Assembly (NCBI GenBank): GCA_041394885.1
Contig: JAWKHI010000012.1
Coordinates: 1-64,000 of the forward strand
From: DSOI01 sp041394885
GTDB lineage: Bacteria > Acidobacteriota > Terriglobia > Bryobacterales > Bryobacteraceae
Direction: 5' to 3'
DNA: 64,000 nt
The notes beneath the pieces are model-generated. The model was not told the origin of the DNA. It made no database searches and saw only the letters and a list, made by a program, of their open reading frames with translations. Positions 36,519 through 44,706 of the stretch are shown here, one piece after another. The translations under genes were made by a program, and so were the position numbers. Each line of letters starts with the position of its first letter. Position 1 is the stretch's first letter.

Positions 36519-38036
36519 CTATTCCACCGTTCCGCGAAACACCGACGTCGGCAGACCCAATCCGTTCACCAGATTCGCATCCGGATCGGACGCCCATGCG
36601 TACCGCACACGAACCGGCATTGCCACATTCGGGCTGTAAACCACCACCGTGGTTCCGTCCACGCGTCCTTCCGCGGCGTGGAAAGTGCCATCGGCGCCGG
36701 CCACCTCGAAGCCTTTGACCGGGCCGCCGTCACGGGTCTTCAGGCCCTCGGCTTGGTCGAACCACACGCGGAGCTTCACGCCCCGGTCACCCGTAGTGGC
36801 CGTCTCCCGAGTCACCTGCCGCATCATCGCGCTGGTGTATGGAATCCGCTCGCCATAGGCGATGTGCTTCGCCAACAGCGCCAGACGGGCGCCCACATCC
36901 TGCTTGTTCCTGGGATGGATATCGTTGGGGTTGCCGATGTCGGTGATCACGGCCATGCCTGTTTTTCGAAGCTCGAGCGTCTGCGCCTGAGCTTCCTGCA
37001 CCAGCACCCAATCCTCGGGCGAGCCGGCCTTGGCGAAATTGGCCAGTTGCACGAAGAAGAACGGAAAATCTCCGATACCCCAGCGCGAACGCCAGTCCTG
37101 AATCATCGTCTCGAAAAGGCGCTTGTAGAGCGGCGCTTCGATCCGGTTGGCATTGCTCTCGCCTTGATACCAAATCGCCCCCTTGATGCCGTATTGCAGC
37201 AGCGGATGCAACATCGCGTTGTACAGACCCGAAGGTGAATGCGCGTGTCCGGGCCCTCGCGGCATCGCCGGCTTCCGCGGAGCGTCGGTTCCCGCGCCCC
37301 GCGCCCCCCTGGTCTTGGACTCCCATTCCGCCAACTGTTTCGCATACCGGTCCATCGCCGCCGGGTAGGCGTCGAGCACCTTGGCCCATTCGCCCAGAAT
37401 GGGCATCAGCGCCGCGTCGGACGCCAGGGCTTCCTTGCTCGTCCACGCCTGTGCCGGGGTGCCGCCGTAGGCGGTTCGGATCAATCCGAACGGGACGTTC
37501 ATCTCCTTGTGCAGCGAGCGTCCGAAGAAGTAAAGCACCGCCGAAAACGGCCGGATCGTATCCGGCGAACACACTTCCCACTTGGCGTCCACGTCGTCCT
37601 GCGGCGTGGGCATGGTCTTCAACGGAACCGCGAACAGCCGGATCTTCGGGAAGTTCGCGTTCAACGCTTCCGCATCGGAGTTGTTGGAATTCTGCACCGT
37701 CCACTGCATGTTGCTTTGTCCGGAGCCGACCCACACTTCTCCAACGAGCACGTCGTGGACGGTCACCGTGTTCGAGCCCGCGACTGTCATATCGGCGCCC
37801 GTGGCATTGGCCTGCATCGGCCGCAGCCACGCTTGCCATTTGCCGTCGGGCGCCGCGGTAGTGGTGGAGGTCTGGCCGTTGAACTGCACCGTGACCGATT
37901 CGCCCGGCGACGCCCATCCGAAGACCCGCACCGGAACGCCCCGCTGCAGCACCATATGGTCGCCGATCACGTTCGGCAGCCGGACATCGGCCAGCAAAGG
38001 AAGGGCGGCAATTGCCAGCCATAGTATTTTGCGCAT
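36519..38036 (-). CDS. Sialate O-acetylesterase family protein
   Basis: The 505-residue exported SGNH-type esterase has a signal peptide (MRKILWLAIAALPLLAD), DVRLPNVIGDHMVLQRG at the N-terminus, the nucleophile motif GSGQSNMQW and the family hallmark GAIWYQGESNA, with the C-terminal DIGNPNDIHPRNK carrying the catalytic Asp and His. It removes acetyl groups from sialic acid or plant and algal glycans. AGGGAGAG lies before the ATG. It is 3 bases after the lipoprotein gene, so it is part of the same operon. Confidence 0.93.
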   Translation of the reverse strand: MRKILWLAIAALPLLADVRLPNVIGDHMVLQRGVPVRVFGWASPGESVTVQFNGQTSTTTAAPDGKWQAWLRPMQANATGADMTVAGSNTVTVHDVLVGEVWVGSGQSNMQWTVQNSNNSDAEALNANFPKIRLFAVPLKTMPTPQDDVDAKWEVCSPDTIRPFSAVLYFFGRSLHKEMNVPFGLIRTAYGGTPAQAWTSKEALASDAALMPILGEWAKVLDAYPAAMDRYAKQLAEWESKTRGARGAGTDAPRKPAMPRGPGHAHSPSGLYNAMLHPLLQYGIKGAIWYQGESNANRIEAPLYKRLFETMIQDWRSRWGIGDFPFFFVQLANFAKAGSPEDWVLVQEAQAQTLELRKTGMAVITDIGNPNDIHPRNKQDVGARLALLAKHIAYGERIPYTSAMMRQVTRETATTGDRGVKLRVWFDQAEGLKTRDGGPVKGFEVAGADGTFHAAEGRVDGTTVVVYSPNVAMPVRVRYAWASDPDANLVNGLGLPTSVFRGTVE

Positions 38037-38039
38037 CGG

Positions 38040-38798
38040 TTACTCTCCCTGAAATGTGAAATCGGCGGCGATGGCGCCGGAGGGTGTCACGCTGATTTTT
38101 TTCTCTTGCGCCGGGTAGCGCTCATGCCATGCCTCGACGACATAATCTCCAGGAGGCAGGTCCCTCAGTTCGAACGATCCGTCGCCGCGCACGGTGCTGA
38201 AGTACGGATGGTCCAGCACCAGAAAATATGCCTTCATCCACGCATGCACATTGCACTTCACCGGGAACACGGCTTCCTGTTGCGAAAACTGCCGTTCCAC
38301 GGGATCGGCGCCGGCGGGCTGCCCCTGATTCCATTCCCGGTTCACCCTCGGCATCGGATGCACGTTGTGCGTAACCGGATCGCTGTTGGTTACCTTCAGC
38401 GGTTGGTTCACGCGGATGCCCAATACGCGCGGCACGAACATACACCCGCGTTGATCGAACGAAACCGGCGCTTGCACGGGCGCGAAATTCTTGCCCTCCA
38501 GGCCGCTCTTGACGTAGACAATCACGTTCGCCAGCGCCCCGCCGGCATTCACGGTCACGCTCGGATCCACCGGCGCCTTGCCGTCATGCGCCTTCAGGCA
38601 TTCTTCCTCGTCCTCCATCAGGATCTTGCGCAGGGCGGGCTTTTTTCCCGTGAAGGTGACCTTCCCCGATATCGACCCGGCCGTGGCCGCGTCCACCTGG
38701 AAATATTCCGGCGTCGCCTCAGCGGACTTCTTCTCCGCCGGTACTCCCCCGCATCCAGCCAGCAGTACCGCCACGGCAACCAGCGCGATGATCCTCAC
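38040..38798 (-). CDS. Lipoprotein with cupredoxin-like copper site and carboxypeptidase-regulatory-like domain
   Basis: The 252-residue lipoprotein (lipobox LLAGC, residues 14-18) starts with a beta domain, SGKVTFTGKKP, then a plastocyanin-like part: THNVHPMPR and, later, VKCNVHAWM, which supplies His, Cys, His and Met in cupredoxin order. A carboxypeptidase-regulatory-like strand set, FELRDLPPGDYVVEAW, closes it. It is probably a periplasmic copper or electron-transfer protein. The GTG start follows the peroxidase stop with 1 base between. Adjacent di-haem peroxidase supports a redox pairing. Confidence 0.75.
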   Translation of the reverse strand: MRIIALVAVAVLLAGCGGVPAEKKSAEATPEYFQVDAATAGSISGKVTFTGKKPALRKILMEDEEECLKAHDGKAPVDPSVTVNAGGALANVIVYVKSGLEGKNFAPVQAPVSFDQRGCMFVPRVLGIRVNQPLKVTNSDPVTHNVHPMPRVNREWNQGQPAGADPVERQFSQQEAVFPVKCNVHAWMKAYFLVLDHPYFSTVRGDGSFELRDLPPGDYVVEAWHERYPAQEKKISVTPSGAIAADFTFQGE

Positions 38799-38799
38799 G

Positions 38800-39906
38800 T
38801 CATTTCCCCGGAGGCCCGATGTCGGCCGGCGTCTCGCCCGTCAGCGCTTCCATGAACGCCACCAGATCGGCGCGATCCTGTTTGGTCAAATGCTCGAGCG
38901 ACTTGATCTCTTTGTCGCGCCAGTCGTTCGAGTTGCCGCCTCCTACGTAGAAGTCCACCACGTCCTTCAGTGTCTTCAGACTCCCGTCGTGCATGTACGG
39001 TCCGCTCTCGGCGACGTTGCGGAGCGTCGGCGTCTTGAACGCGCCCTTGTCCGCCTCCAGTTTGGTCACCTCGTACCGGCCCAGGTCTTTCAACTCGCCC
39101 TTGCTGTTCACGCCCACGCCCAGGTTGTGAAACTTGTTGTCGGTGAACAGGGCATAGTCTTTCTCGATCGTGTGGCACACCGCGCAGTTGCCTCGCTTGG
39201 GATCGCGGAACACCTCCAGTCCCCGGATCGCCGAGGCGCTCATCGCTTTCTTGTCGCCGCCGTACATGTATTTGTCGAAGGGCGAATTCCCGGTAAGCAC
39301 AGTCCGTTCGAATGACGCGATCGCGAACCGCGCCTTCTGAAACGTCGCCGGACCGGGGCCGAACGCCTTCTCCATCAGATCCTTATATTCCGGATTCCCG
39401 TTGATCGCCGCCACCACGCCATCCTGCGTGTGCGCCATCTCGATGGGATTCTGCATCGGGCCTCCGGCCTGGTCTTCGAGCGAGGGCGAGCGCCCGTCCC
39501 AGAACTGGACCGTGGAGTACGCCGAGTTCCAAACCGTCGGCGCGTTGCGGCCGCCACGCTGGGCTTTCACGCCGAGCGATGTCTTTTGCCCGTCGGAGAA
39601 ACCCATCTTCGGGTTGTGGCAGAAGGCGCAGGAAACCGTACCGTCCACAGAGAGCTTGGCATCGTAGTAGAGCTTGCGCCCGAGCGCGATCGTGTCGGCC
39701 GTGGGTGGATTGTCAGCCGGCAATGGGACCGGTGGAAGCCCGAGCGGAGCCTTGATTTCGATCACGGTTCCCACTGGCGCCGCCGGCGCTTCGACCTTCT
39801 GCTCCTCGTTTTTGGCAACCGGAGCCGAGGAACACGAAGACAGGCCGAGGATAGAAACAATGAGGACAGTAACAAGTGTGAAGTAGTTGCGCATACCGCT
39901 TTTCAT
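38800..39906 (-). CDS. Di-haem cytochrome c peroxidase (MauG/CcpA family) lipoprotein
   Basis: The 368-residue exported protein has two c-type haem motifs, CAFCH and CAVCH, separated as in CcpA and MauG enzymes, with LGRKLYYDAKLS, NAPTVWNSAY and FKTPTLRNVAESGPYMHDG. The lipobox LSSC suggests a lipid anchor. CcpA-type enzymes reduce hydrogen peroxide with electrons from a small redox protein; the neighbouring copper lipoprotein may be that donor. The start could be ATG 39906 or ATG 39894; neither has a strong ribosome-binding site. Confidence 0.92.
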   Translation of the reverse strand: MKSGMRNYFTLVTVLIVSILGLSSCSSAPVAKNEEQKVEAPAAPVGTVIEIKAPLGLPPVPLPADNPPTADTIALGRKLYYDAKLSVDGTVSCAFCHNPKMGFSDGQKTSLGVKAQRGGRNAPTVWNSAYSTVQFWDGRSPSLEDQAGGPMQNPIEMAHTQDGVVAAINGNPEYKDLMEKAFGPGPATFQKARFAIASFERTVLTGNSPFDKYMYGGDKKAMSASAIRGLEVFRDPKRGNCAVCHTIEKDYALFTDNKFHNLGVGVNSKGELKDLGRYEVTKLEADKGAFKTPTLRNVAESGPYMHDGSLKTLKDVVDFYVGGGNSNDWRDKEIKSLEHLTKQDRADLVAFMEALTGETPADIGPPGK

Positions 39907-39928
39907 TCTACCCGCTTCCCCGTCCGGC

Positions 39929-41257
39929 TCACTCCTTCATCTTGTTCGGATCCGGTTCCGGCAAGTAGAAGCTGCCGATCAGCCCGGCCAGATAAACGAG
40001 CCCGCCCACTAGCGCGGATGCCAACGCCAGCTTGGTCGTTGGTCCGCTTCCCGGAACCACGTTGCTCAACTGCGCCGAAACCGCGGCGAACGAGGTCCCG
40101 ATCATTCGCCCTCCGATGTTGGCGGCGAAGCTCTCGCCGGTACCACGCAGATGGGTGGGATACACAGCCGGGAGGTAGTTGCCCCAAAAGCTGAATTGCG
40201 CCACCGTACACAACCCCACCAGGAAGATGCCCCATTTCAACAGCTCGAGGTTCGATGTCGCCGGAAACAGGAAAACCAGCGGCGTCAGAATCAGGCCAGG
40301 GATCTGGAACACCCGGAGCAGTTTCCGGCGCGAGAGGATGCGCACCGCCAGGAATGCCAGCAGGACGCGTCCCACGAGGCCGCCGATCTCCTGATAGAAC
40401 TGGACGTTGCTCACCGTCTTCTCAATCACCGGCCGCGCCGCACCCGCCAGTTCCGGCAGACCCGGCACGATGCGCGGCAGTTGTTGGATCGCCCCGAAGG
40501 CCGCGCCGTAGGAACACGCGAAGATAATCGCCGTCACGATCGTGGTCTGCCGGTACTCGGGGGCAAACAGCGCCGCGAACGATGGGCGCTGCAAGGTTCC
40601 TTTGTCCTTTTTCTCCTGCCACGCCGGTGACTCGGGAAGGAACGGCCGGATGATCATCAGCGGGATGGCCGGAAGCAGTCCCGCGATGAGCGTGTAGCGC
40701 CAAGGCTCATGCACGCCATGAATGGCCGGCAGCGAATTGGCGTAGTGGACTGAAAGGAAGTAGGATCCGGTGACCAGCAATCCTCCGATGGAGGAAAATG
40801 CCTGTGTCCAGCCGAGCACCGATTCCCGCTGATCGCGGTCCGGAAACAGCTCGGCGAGCCAGGCCACCGCAGCGACGAATTCGACGCAGACGCCGACAAA
40901 GGTGAGCACGCGGAAAAACAGCAGCATCTCCGGAGATGTGGCGTAGCCGGAGCACACCGCAGCCACCGCGTAGAGCAGAATCGAATACACCAGCACGCGG
41001 CGCCGTCCAAAAAGATCGGTCAGATAGCCGCCGATCATGCCGAAGAAACCGCCAGCCACCGCGGGCACATAGAACAGCAGTGAGACCCAGTTGTTGAATT
41101 CGGGCGTGCCTGGCTTGATCTGCCCCATTTCCATCAGCGCCGGGCGGACGATCAGCGGCAGCACGAGAATGACGAAGATGTCAAAAGCGAACCCGATCGA
41201 CGCTACGATACAGATCAACCATTCGACGGTGGTCAACTTCCGATGAGAGGAGGACAT
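39929..41257 (-). CDS. MFS transporter, metabolite:H+ symporter type
   Basis: The 442-residue protein has twelve membrane helices and the MFS loop signature DLFGRRRVLVYS after helix 2, with FLPESPAWQEKKDKG in the central loop typical of the sugar or organic-acid porter branch. Start ATG 41257 follows a TACACT box by 8 bases. The following peroxidase gene begins within 23 bases of its stop, so the transporter probably leads the operon of redox proteins, esterase and globin-ankyrin. The substrate is unknown; a sugar acid released by the esterase is one possibility. Confidence 0.85.
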   Translation of the reverse strand: MSSSHRKLTTVEWLICIVASIGFAFDIFVILVLPLIVRPALMEMGQIKPGTPEFNNWVSLLFYVPAVAGGFFGMIGGYLTDLFGRRRVLVYSILLYAVAAVCSGYATSPEMLLFFRVLTFVGVCVEFVAAVAWLAELFPDRDQRESVLGWTQAFSSIGGLLVTGSYFLSVHYANSLPAIHGVHEPWRYTLIAGLLPAIPLMIIRPFLPESPAWQEKKDKGTLQRPSFAALFAPEYRQTTIVTAIIFACSYGAAFGAIQQLPRIVPGLPELAGAARPVIEKTVSNVQFYQEIGGLVGRVLLAFLAVRILSRRKLLRVFQIPGLILTPLVFLFPATSNLELLKWGIFLVGLCTVAQFSFWGNYLPAVYPTHLRGTGESFAANIGGRMIGTSFAAVSAQLSNVVPGSGPTTKLALASALVGGLVYLAGLIGSFYLPEPDPNKMKE

Positions 41258-41265
41258 AGACCCAG

Positions 41266-41271
41266 AGTGTA
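41266..41271 (-). promoter_or_regulatory. -10-like box directly before the MFS gene
   Basis: On the minus strand TACACT ends 8 bases before ATG 41257, with no Shine-Dalgarno sequence between, consistent with a leaderless transcript. Confidence 0.4.
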
Positions 41272-41330
41272 TCGCAGCTAAAGGGGGAGGCCGGACCCCC
41301 ACCGTTCACCCGCCAGGATCCGGACCCGGG

Positions 41331-41597
41331 TCAACCTGCGATCACGGCGCCCATCTGCTCGTCCGCGAGGGCCAGCCGCGTCTCGAGCACCAGCACATCG
41401 CTCCAGTCCTGCGCCCATTTTGCCACTGCGGACGCATCGTCGGATTCCGCCACCGTCACACCCCCAGAGCCGTCGGCATAGTGCCACCGGCCGAGCATCT
41501 TGACGTTGGCTGGGGGCAATCCGCCTCCCTCCAAAAACCGCTTTTGTCCGGCGTTGCGTGTAGCGGGAGATGTTTTGTAATTGATGACAAACAGCAT
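41331..41597 (-). CDS. DUF3303 protein
   Basis: The 88-residue cytoplasmic protein follows the DUF3303 pattern: MLFVINYKTSP at the start, LGRWHYADGSGGVTVAESDD in the middle and a WSDVLVLETRLALADEQM tail. Function unknown; the fold is ferredoxin-like in related dimeric alpha-beta barrel proteins. GGAGG lies 7 bases before the ATG, which decides this start. Confidence 0.8.
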   Translation of the reverse strand: MLFVINYKTSPATRNAGQKRFLEGGGLPPANVKMLGRWHYADGSGGVTVAESDDASAVAKWAQDWSDVLVLETRLALADEQMGAVIAG

Positions 41598-41666
41598 GTG
41601 TTGCCTCCATTCCTGGGTGAGTTCTTGCCGCCTGCGATCAACCGGATCACAGCATGCGGCACGGCG

Positions 41667-41675
41667 ATTGTATCA
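41667..41675 (-). promoter_or_regulatory. Extended -10 promoter element of the DUF3303 gene
   Basis: On the minus strand TGaTACAAT, with five of six -10 bases and the TGn extension, lies about 70 bases upstream of the DUF3303 start. The best -35-like match, TTGAAG, is too far at 22 bases. Confidence 0.4.
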
Positions 41676-41735
41676 CCAGATGCCGGCGCGGGGGCTTCAA
41701 TGTCACAAGCCGCTCGGGCGCCAGTCGACTGCCGC

Positions 41736-42509
41736 TCAATGTCCGATCGCCAGACGAAACGCCAACACCTCCGGCAGCCCAGCCGCCAGAATCTTCGCTT
41801 GCGCTCCCTGCACGTCGTACTCCACGCGGTGATACACCATCGAGCCCCTGTCCGGATCGAGCAAGCCCCACGCCGCCCGTGGATCTCCGTCCCTGGGCTG
41901 ACCCACCGATCCCGGATTAATCAGGTACTGCGCACCCGGCGCGAGGTTCAGTTCCCATCGCGAATCATCGGCCGCAACCGCCGGAATTCGCCGCACCGCG
42001 CTTTCGCCGCCCCTTCCGGTGCCGGGCCTGAACTCGAAGCCGCCCTGGAGATGCGTATGCCCGATCAACGTGACGGCGTCTTCCAGATACCCCGCCAATT
42101 GCGCCGCCTCTTCCAGGTTCACCACATATTGGTCTTCATCCGCCGGAGAGCCGTGGGCGATAGTGAACTGACCCTCTCCGCCGGCCGGCTTCGGACCCGC
42201 CGCCAACTGACGCAGCCACTCGGCCGCGTCCGGCTTCAACTGTTGCTGCGTCCAGCGGCATGCGCGGCTCGCCACGGGATTGAACCACTCCAGATCCTCC
42301 AAACCCACGCAGGCCTTGTCGTGATTGCCGCGGATTACAAACCTTGCGTTCGCGCGCACCCAATCCACGCACGCGTTTGGATCCGCGCCATAGCCTACGA
42401 TGTCGCCGAGGCACACCACCTCGTCCCAGCCTTCCGCCCCGGCGGCTTTCGTCACCGCCCCGCAGAGCTTCCCAGTTGGAATGAATATCGGCAGGATTAG
42501 GTAGCGCAC
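41736..42509 (-). CDS. Metallophosphoesterase with two compensating frameshifts
   Basis: The 257-residue calcineurin-like phosphoesterase is intact from AAGAEGWDEVVCLGDIVGYG, with GNHD, IAHGSP and LIGHTHLQ metal motifs. The N-terminus reads YLILPIFIPTGKLCGAVTKA, but the middle in another frame is DIHSNWEALR, the missing first metal motif. One base lost near 42489-42492 and one gained in the C run 42458-42461 would explain this; repaired, the start reads YLILxDIHSNWEALRAVTKA. As sequenced, the first metal-binding Asp and His are absent. It starts at GTG 42509. Sequencing error or decay cannot be told apart. Confidence 0.75.
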   Translation of the reverse strand: MRYLILPIFIPTGKLCGAVTKAAGAEGWDEVVCLGDIVGYGADPNACVDWVRANARFVIRGNHDKACVGLEDLEWFNPVASRACRWTQQQLKPDAAEWLRQLAAGPKPAGGEGQFTIAHGSPADEDQYVVNLEEAAQLAGYLEDAVTLIGHTHLQGGFEFRPGTGRGGESAVRRIPAVAADDSRWELNLAPGAQYLINPGSVGQPRDGDPRAAWGLLDPDRGSMVYHRVEYDVQGAQAKILAAGLPEVLAFRLAIGH

Positions 42510-42516
42510 AAGCGAA

Positions 42517-43662
42517 TCAGCGAGACCTCCGGGGAGCGCCCACACGAACCGGATGCCCCAGTCCCCCAACCCGGCTGACGTAGATTGATTTTCCATTCCG
42601 CTCATAGTGACCATAAACATACGGTGTATAAAACCGGGCGATATTCGCATACTGGTGGAGAATTTCCACTGTCACCTGCCCGCCGTGCGTGTGGCCCGCA
42701 ATCGTCAAATCATACCCCATGCCGGCGGCCACCGGAAACACGTCCGGGTTGTGCGACAGCAGGACGTTCAGCATTCCGGGCTGAACAAGCCGTTCCGCTC
42801 CTGTGAGATACGGATCGCCCCTGCGTTGATAGTCCACTCCGGCAAAGTTGACCGTGGCGTTCCCGAAGCGGACCTGTTCGCGCGCGCCGCGGAGAATCCG
42901 GATCCCCTGCCTCGCCGCCAGTTCCGCTGCCAAGGATTCGCAATCGGCCGATATTTCATGATTGCCCAGACATCCGATCATTCCCGACCCCGTCTTCACG
43001 CCGCCTAGCAGCCGGATGCATTCCTCCAGTGGATCGCCCCGCACCGTGATCAGGTCTCCCGTCATCAACGCGAGATCCGCTTTCGTCTCGTTCGCCATGC
43101 CGATGGTGTAGGCGAGATCGCGCGCTGAAAAAAATGGGCTCAGGTGAATATCGGTGATCTGCACCAAACGAAGCCCATCCAGATCGCGCGCCAAACCGGG
43201 TATCGAAATTTCCACCTCTTTCAATTGGAAATGGAATCGCTCCACGAATGTGCCGTATCCCACCATCATCGCGGGCGCTCCGGCCGCAGCCAGATGTAGC
43301 ATTTTCCGCCGTCCCGGATCGAATCCGGCATCGTCAACCGCGCTGGCAGGGTCCGGGTCCGGAACCGCCGCGGCGACGAGCCGGTGAACCACCCAGCCGC
43401 CCACCGTGACCATCCCCCAAATGATGCCGCCGGCTTTGAGCCAAGCCATGCCGCCGTTGATGGGCCAACGGTTGTAGAACCACGGAATCGAGAATAGAAA
43501 TGAAAAAGCCAGCCACGCCGACACTGCCACCGTACCCAAGGGAATCGCCGCGCCGAAGTCCGGGCGCCTCGCCCGCACGGCCGCCGCGATTCGCGACTGT
43601 ATCCAGATCGCCAACGCGCCTCCCGCCAATTCCGGTCCATATCGCCAAAACGGTTCCACCAT
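42517..43662 (-). CDS. Membrane metallophosphoesterase, YkuE-like, C-terminus frameshifted
   Basis: The 381-residue protein has two or three N-terminal membrane helices, a linker with a Tat-like RRKMLHLAAAG, then a phosphoesterase domain with all motifs: ITDIHLSP, TGDLI, GNHE and IAGHTHGGQ. YkuE-type relatives are Tat-exported phosphatases. The end GAPRRSR is atypical; adding one C to the CCCC run (42531-42534) restores GAPPEVSLIRLCAT and a stop at 42497, matching the family's usual GAPPE ending and overlapping the next gene's start. ATG 43662 is preferred over TTG 43692. Confidence 0.8.
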   Translation of the reverse strand: MVEPFWRYGPELAGGALAIWIQSRIAAAVRARRPDFGAAIPLGTVAVSAWLAFSFLFSIPWFYNRWPINGGMAWLKAGGIIWGMVTVGGWVVHRLVAAAVPDPDPASAVDDAGFDPGRRKMLHLAAAGAPAMMVGYGTFVERFHFQLKEVEISIPGLARDLDGLRLVQITDIHLSPFFSARDLAYTIGMANETKADLALMTGDLITVRGDPLEECIRLLGGVKTGSGMIGCLGNHEISADCESLAAELAARQGIRILRGAREQVRFGNATVNFAGVDYQRRGDPYLTGAERLVQPGMLNVLLSHNPDVFPVAAGMGYDLTIAGHTHGGQVTVEILHQYANIARFYTPYVYGHYERNGKSIYVSRVGGLGHPVRVGAPRRSR

Positions 43663-43719
43663 TCCGGTCGCCTTGTCCTCCTGGTTCCTCAATCCGCCGG
43701 CTGTGATCCCGAGCCGCGC

Positions 43720-43725
43720 TAAACT
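43720..43725 (+). promoter_or_regulatory. -10-like box directly before the PfkB gene
   Basis: TAAACT ends 6 bases before ATG 43732, so transcription could begin at the start codon. GAGGAG is also present but directly adjoins the ATG, too close to serve as a ribosome-binding site. Confidence 0.3.
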
Positions 43726-43731
43726 GAGGAG

Positions 43732-44664
43732 ATGTCACTTGTTGTCGTCGGATCTCTGGCCTATGACGCCGTCGAGACCCCGCATGGAAAGGTCGACCGC
43801 ATGTTGGGCGGCGCCTGCACCTATATTTCATTATCCGCGAGTTTCTTCACCCCTGTCAGCGTGGTGGGCGTGGTGGGCGATGATTTCGCCCAGCAAGACG
43901 TCGATCTCCTCGCCTCTCGCGGCATCGATCTGGAAGGCATGGAACGCGTGCCGGGAAAGACCTTCTTCTGGTCCGGCGTGTATTCCGAAGATATGAACGA
44001 TCGCGCCACTCTGCAAACCGATCTCAATGTCTTCGCCGATTTCGACCCCAAACTGCCCCCCACCTACCGCCAGCATCCCTACCTGTTTCTCGGCAACATT
44101 CAGCCGGCGCTCCAGCGCAGCGTCAAGGATCAGATGAACGGCGTCCGCCTCACCGGCGGAGACACCATGAATTTTTGGATTCAGGACTTCCGCCCTCAAC
44201 TGCTCGAAGCCATCCGCGATTGGAACTTTCTCCTCATCAACGATTCCGAAGCCCGGATGCTTTCCGGTAAGACCAACCTCAAGCAGGCCGCTGCCGCGAT
44301 CATCGCCATGGGGCCCGCCACCGTCATCATCAAGCGCGGCGAGTACGGGGCGCTCCTGTTCTTTCATGACCGTCATGGTGACCTCCGCTGGTTCTCCGCG
44401 CCCGGCTACCTGCTCGACCAGGTCTTCGACCCCACCGGTGCCGGCGATTGCTTTGCCGGAGGCTTCATGGGGTATCTTTCGTCCCGTAATCTCGACCTTA
44501 CCGACCCCGGCGCGGACCATCGTGAACTCCATCGCGCCGTGATCTACGGATCGGTGATGGGTAGTTTCTGTTGCGAGAATTTCGGCGTCGACCGGTTCCG
44601 CACCCTCACACGCGAAGAAATCGACACCCGTTTCCGAGAGTTCCAGGACGCTACGGATTTCTAG
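43732..44664 (+). CDS. PfkB-family carbohydrate or nucleoside kinase
   Basis: The 310-residue cytoplasmic kinase has a ribokinase-like fold: VVVGSLAYDAVETP at the start, LGGACTYISLSASFF, and the PfkB signature DPTGAGDCFAGGFMGYL with the catalytic Asp. The sequence is closest in style to the bacterial sugar-kinase subgroup annotated as PfkB-domain or adenosine-kinase-like; the substrate cannot be assigned. It is divergent from the YkuE-like gene. Confidence 0.9.
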   Translation: MSLVVVGSLAYDAVETPHGKVDRMLGGACTYISLSASFFTPVSVVGVVGDDFAQQDVDLLASRGIDLEGMERVPGKTFFWSGVYSEDMNDRATLQTDLNVFADFDPKLPPTYRQHPYLFLGNIQPALQRSVKDQMNGVRLTGGDTMNFWIQDFRPQLLEAIRDWNFLLINDSEARMLSGKTNLKQAAAAIIAMGPATVIIKRGEYGALLFFHDRHGDLRWFSAPGYLLDQVFDPTGAGDCFAGGFMGYLSSRNLDLTDPGADHRELHRAVIYGSVMGSFCCENFGVDRFRTLTREEIDTRFREFQDATDF

Positions 44665-44706
44665 CGCAACCCGGTGGCCGGGCCGCGGCGAAACACGAAC
44701 CAAAGC

